DNA from: Schistosoma mansoni
Lineage: Eukaryota; Platyhelminthes; Trematoda; Strigeidida; Schistosomatidae
DNA: 64,000 nt
Assembly (NCBI RefSeq): GCF_000237925.1
Contig: NW_017386036.1
Location: forward strand, 806,001-870,000
Reading direction: 5' to 3'
The translations under genes were made by a program, and so were the position numbers. This document shows, in pieces, positions 61,801-64,000 of the stretch; position 1 is the stretch's first letter; every line of letters begins with the position of its first letter. The notes below the pieces were generated by a model, which worked only from the letters and a program-made list of their open reading frames with translations, did no database searches and was not told where the DNA came from.

Positions 61801-63106
61801 AAGTGGACTTCATTGGACGACTAGAAAACTACGTTTTTGATTGATCGTAAAGACAGAAGGACAGGGTCAATCAAACAAATTTTACATCTATAAAAATTTT
61901 GTTACCTCTTTTGATGGTCACCCTGATTAATATTCAGGCCTATTGATGCGAACCCTTTTTTAATCACCTTTAATGACTTTTTTCAACTTATACCGCTTTG
62001 GCGCAGGGAAGATATTCGTCTAGCAACTAGATGGTGACAATCTGCTCTGCTGTCTCATATTCGAAATAAATTATTGCAATGTATTTAATGGATTGAAATT
62101 ATCATGTGTCATATGACATTACGGGAAAACGCATAACCCATAGAACTACATTACAACGGGAAGCATAAACAACACGTACATCACGAAAATACTCTTCGTT
62201 AACGTAAACAATAATCTATTTTTAAAACTTACTTATCAACGTGCGTCATCAACTGTTACGAATAAAACTATACAAATAATAATAGATACTTTAGTATTAC
62301 AATCAAAAGTTTGAATTCATGTTCAAACTCACCTCGCACTGTTGTTTCACACGATCGTCTTTAATATTCAAATCCTTGATAGGATCTAATACTGGCAGTA
62401 TTCCTCCTAATTTTGCTTTGGCACGGTCAACACCTTCCCAAATGCGTCGTTTTACATGATCTGGTTGAACTGAAAGCTTGTTACATAACTGCTCAGTATT
62501 CTGATTGTCGCACTCCAATAATGAATTTAGTTTGAGACAAACGCTTGAAATACCAGACAAACAATCTAGAGGAACAGAAACTAACTGGATAACCGATGTA
62601 AAAGTATCAGTTTGAAAATCAACACCATCAGCAGGTTTCACAAACGAAAAAGGAATCGGTTTTCTTGTAGAATCTGAATTTCGTAGGATGTGGTCTTCAG
62701 CAACTTCCATAAGACAAATGACTGACATTCTGTTGGATTTTTGATGCCCAGAATGTGTTATTGGAGAATCAGACCGATCTACGTGTACAACAATTCCCCA
62801 TCCGAAGTCCCAATCGTCCAGATTGCGAATCTAATCAAAAGACAAACAGTTTACCTTTGTTTATCGATAGAGAATAAGAAATGAAATTTCAAATTAAGTT
62901 AGAACACTTAAATCGTAAACATACTCGAACCACTCTACCAGCCTGAAAGAAAGGTATGACACTTTTTCTTTGTGAAACCAATGCCCACCTCTCAGCTTCA
63001 CATACGGCAACTGCATGATGAAGTTTAACATAAGCGCCAAGCTGTCCCATGTCAATATCTTCCGGAAAACAAATATTTTTGATAAGAGATTCTGTGTCAT
63101 TTAAAC
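55840..63106 (-). CDS. MTREX: Exosome RNA helicase MTR4, carboxy-terminal exons (partial)
   Basis: Five exons in coding order: 63106-62925, 62830-62333, 58547-58452, 57351-57022, 56182-55840; introns of 94, 3785, 1100 and 839 bp with GT-AG ends, phase 0 until the last (phase 1). Exons 1-2 hold the stalk/arch KOW part (RKSVIPFFQAGRVVR, then LDDWDFGWGIVVHVDRSD) and VLDPIKDLNIKDDRVKQQCE, matching MTR4's PLLDPIDDMGI region. Exon 3 (LLKARMAMNPISKRADLDSL) and exon 4 (ARKRLLRRLCFCSEDDTVAL, GRIACEISTGDELMLTELLL) enter the DSHCT domain. Exon 5 ends it with FEGSVIRCIRRLEELLCQMH and NSELENKFLEG. ELENKF favours MTR4 over SKI2. Helicase motifs IV-VI would lie beyond 63106 and the last exon below 55840; neither is seen. 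Confidence 0.9.
57796..58065 (+). mobile_element. 5'-truncated LINE B 3' end inside an MTR4 intron
   Basis: Matches the LINE B terminus at about 7680-7970: ATCGTAACCAATG, GTGACATGGCTCA, AGGTGTATACACTCTTT, TATGAATTCGGTGTT, ATCTTGTTGTGCTAATGAG and TTGTAGCTGACTGAC. It carries only 3' UTR and lies antisense to MTR4, between its exons at 57351 and 58452. Confidence 0.8.
59380..59760 (+). mobile_element. Decayed LINE reverse transcriptase fragment (intronic)
   Basis: Plus-strand remnants similar to the LINE B segment at 6110-6520: CTCAGTCTAGAAGAC, TCAAACGACAGTTCGACT, GATCCTGACGGATTAACG (a PDGL motif) and GGGATCTTTAAGG. Very old. It lies in the large MTR4 intron. Confidence 0.55.
59990..60480 (+). 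mobile_element. Decayed LINE endonuclease fragment (intronic)
   Basis: Matches the LINE B endonuclease at 4940-5340: ACAGGATTTAAGTGTAGTCA, TTCACTTGACCTCACC, CGTGTGTCTGGAGACTCGAC and CTACGATCCCATTGACTG. It follows, instead of precedes, the reverse transcriptase fragment at 59380, so these are two insertions or a rearranged one. Confidence 0.55.
60481..62332. other. Rest of large MTR4 intron: old repeat DNA
   Basis: 61180-61750 is GC-richer with GGGATCTAACACTCCCAACC and CGGTTGGCTTAG stretches resembling a retroelement terminus. 61985-62030 reads as a LINE scrap (WRREDIRLAT). No MTR4 exon was recognised here. Confidence 0.4.
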
Positions 63107-64000
63107 CTGAATATCGAACAGGAAAAAATGTGAAAGAAAAAAATTATCCTGAACTTTAAACATGAATCATGTTAATTCAATCATAAACAACTCGCTTAGG
63201 ATTTCATTAATTCGGGCTAGTATTAATAATGATGAGTTTATTTGAGGGATTCAACAGTGATTTCAATGTAACTTACTGAACAATAGAAACGCCAGTTAAG
63301 TGAGTAATGACAGTTAACTCGGTAATATAAACGAGGCGATTAATAAGAAAATAACGAGTTGGAATCGGAAGTAGAAAAATTACTAACTGGTCGGACAACG
63401 TGAAATAAAAAGTGCATTCTGTGATGCTATAAGTCGTAGTTATCTATTGAAGTATCATGTCTTTTTAAAGTACTTACACTAACTTGATAGTCCAATTTAG
63501 TTAGAGTTTGTTATTCTACTTTGTTAGATATGAGATATTTTAGACCAGTTTTACCGACTGATCCGCTATTCTTTAAGATATACTCTACTTCTTGATATGG
63601 CTATATATCTGACACAGATAATAAGTGTATCATAGTCTACCTGATTTCCTGAATACATATGCAAGCACGACCGATGATCACTGTTTATATGAAAAAAATC
63701 AATTGAGATATGAGAGCGCGAAGAATCACGACAAGGCTAAATGATAAGTGATTTTGAAATGTGAGACCAGTTAAGTCAGTTTGAATTAATTATTACCTTT
63801 AATTATCTTTAAACAGTTATATACTTTATTTTCTGTGAATAGTTAATAAATATATGTTTCTCTAGAATAGATTTAAAGTTTTTACCATCATATTTGCAAA
63901 AACTTAATATCTGTCGTAATAGTCTAATACAATTTAAATAAAATGCATTGAAGCAAGGATGATAAACGCTGGATAGTTTTAAACCGCAGCAGTAGACTGA
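63107..64000. other. Upstream MTR4 intron, no exon seen
   Basis: Precedes the acceptor at 63107-63108 on the minus strand. The preceding exon should encode the winged-helix to arch region. I see none, so this intron extends beyond the window. Confidence 0.5.

Noticed and set aside
35049-63106. Reading the two helicase pieces as MTR4 and its paralogue SKI2
   Set aside because: Both pieces carry MTR4-type residues (YPF-LD-FQ and GLMTGD-TIN in the first; LDPI-D, RKR-LRRL and ELENKF in the second), so two different paralogues are less likely than two parts of MTR4.
1-64000. CRISPR arrays, bacterial operons, rRNA genes
   Set aside because: No regularly spaced short repeats, no ribosomal RNA sequence, and the host genes are spliced eukaryotic genes.

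Overview
The window looks like genomic DNA of a schistosome-type trematode (blood fluke). The evidence is AT-rich sequence crowded with non-LTR retroposons of the RTE (SR2-like) and CR1-like groups, a Ty3/gypsy element of the Boudicca/CsRn1 type, and host genes whose first introns are only 34-38 bp while later introns reach kilobases. The species cannot be fixed from the sequence alone.

Host genes are sparse. A first coding exon of an unrecognised poly-serine basic protein lies at 169-306 (-). The amino-terminal third of the exosome RNA helicase MTR4 (MTREX/SKIV2L2) lies at 35049-35705 (+), in four small exons. A complete three-exon TMEM186 gene (mitochondrial complex I assembly factor family) lies at 51120-53010 (+). 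The carboxy-terminal half of MTR4 lies at 55840-63106 (-), in five exons. The two MTR4 pieces match different, non-overlapping parts of the same protein but sit on opposite strands, and a 200-base N gap inside a TA repeat lies between them. The middle of the helicase is not seen. This is the most important anomaly here: an assembly orientation error, a real inversion, or two partial copies.

Layout: 0-9 kb holds the poly-serine exon, a 117-bp retroposon with a perfect 13-bp target duplication, and a decayed CR1-like LINE (A) split by a second, nearly full-length decayed LINE (B). 9-17.4 kb holds a young-looking LTR element (11222-16547, identical 327-bp LTRs) amid older relatives of the same LTR. 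17.4-21.2 kb is a decayed minus-strand CR1-like LINE (C) with two interruptions. 23.8-31.8 kb is a near-perfect inverted repeat (2563-bp arms, 2794-bp spacer) made of a dead RTE element. 32-35 kb holds an old LTR and unassigned DNA, followed by the MTR4 amino-terminal exons. 36-41.2 kb holds a LINE scrap and an SR2-like RTE interrupted by a 511-bp retroposon with a 14-bp target duplication. 43.4-43.7 kb is the gap. 44.8-48 kb holds a 5'-truncated RTE and a LINE with an 8-bp target duplication. 51-63 kb is the convergent TMEM186/MTR4 pair, with LINE scraps in the MTR4 introns.

No operon, CRISPR array, rRNA or credible tRNA gene was seen, and no undescribed biochemical system is evident. The interest lies in genome structure: the split helicase gene, the high-identity inverted repeat of dead elements, and several cleanly resolved retroposon insertions.
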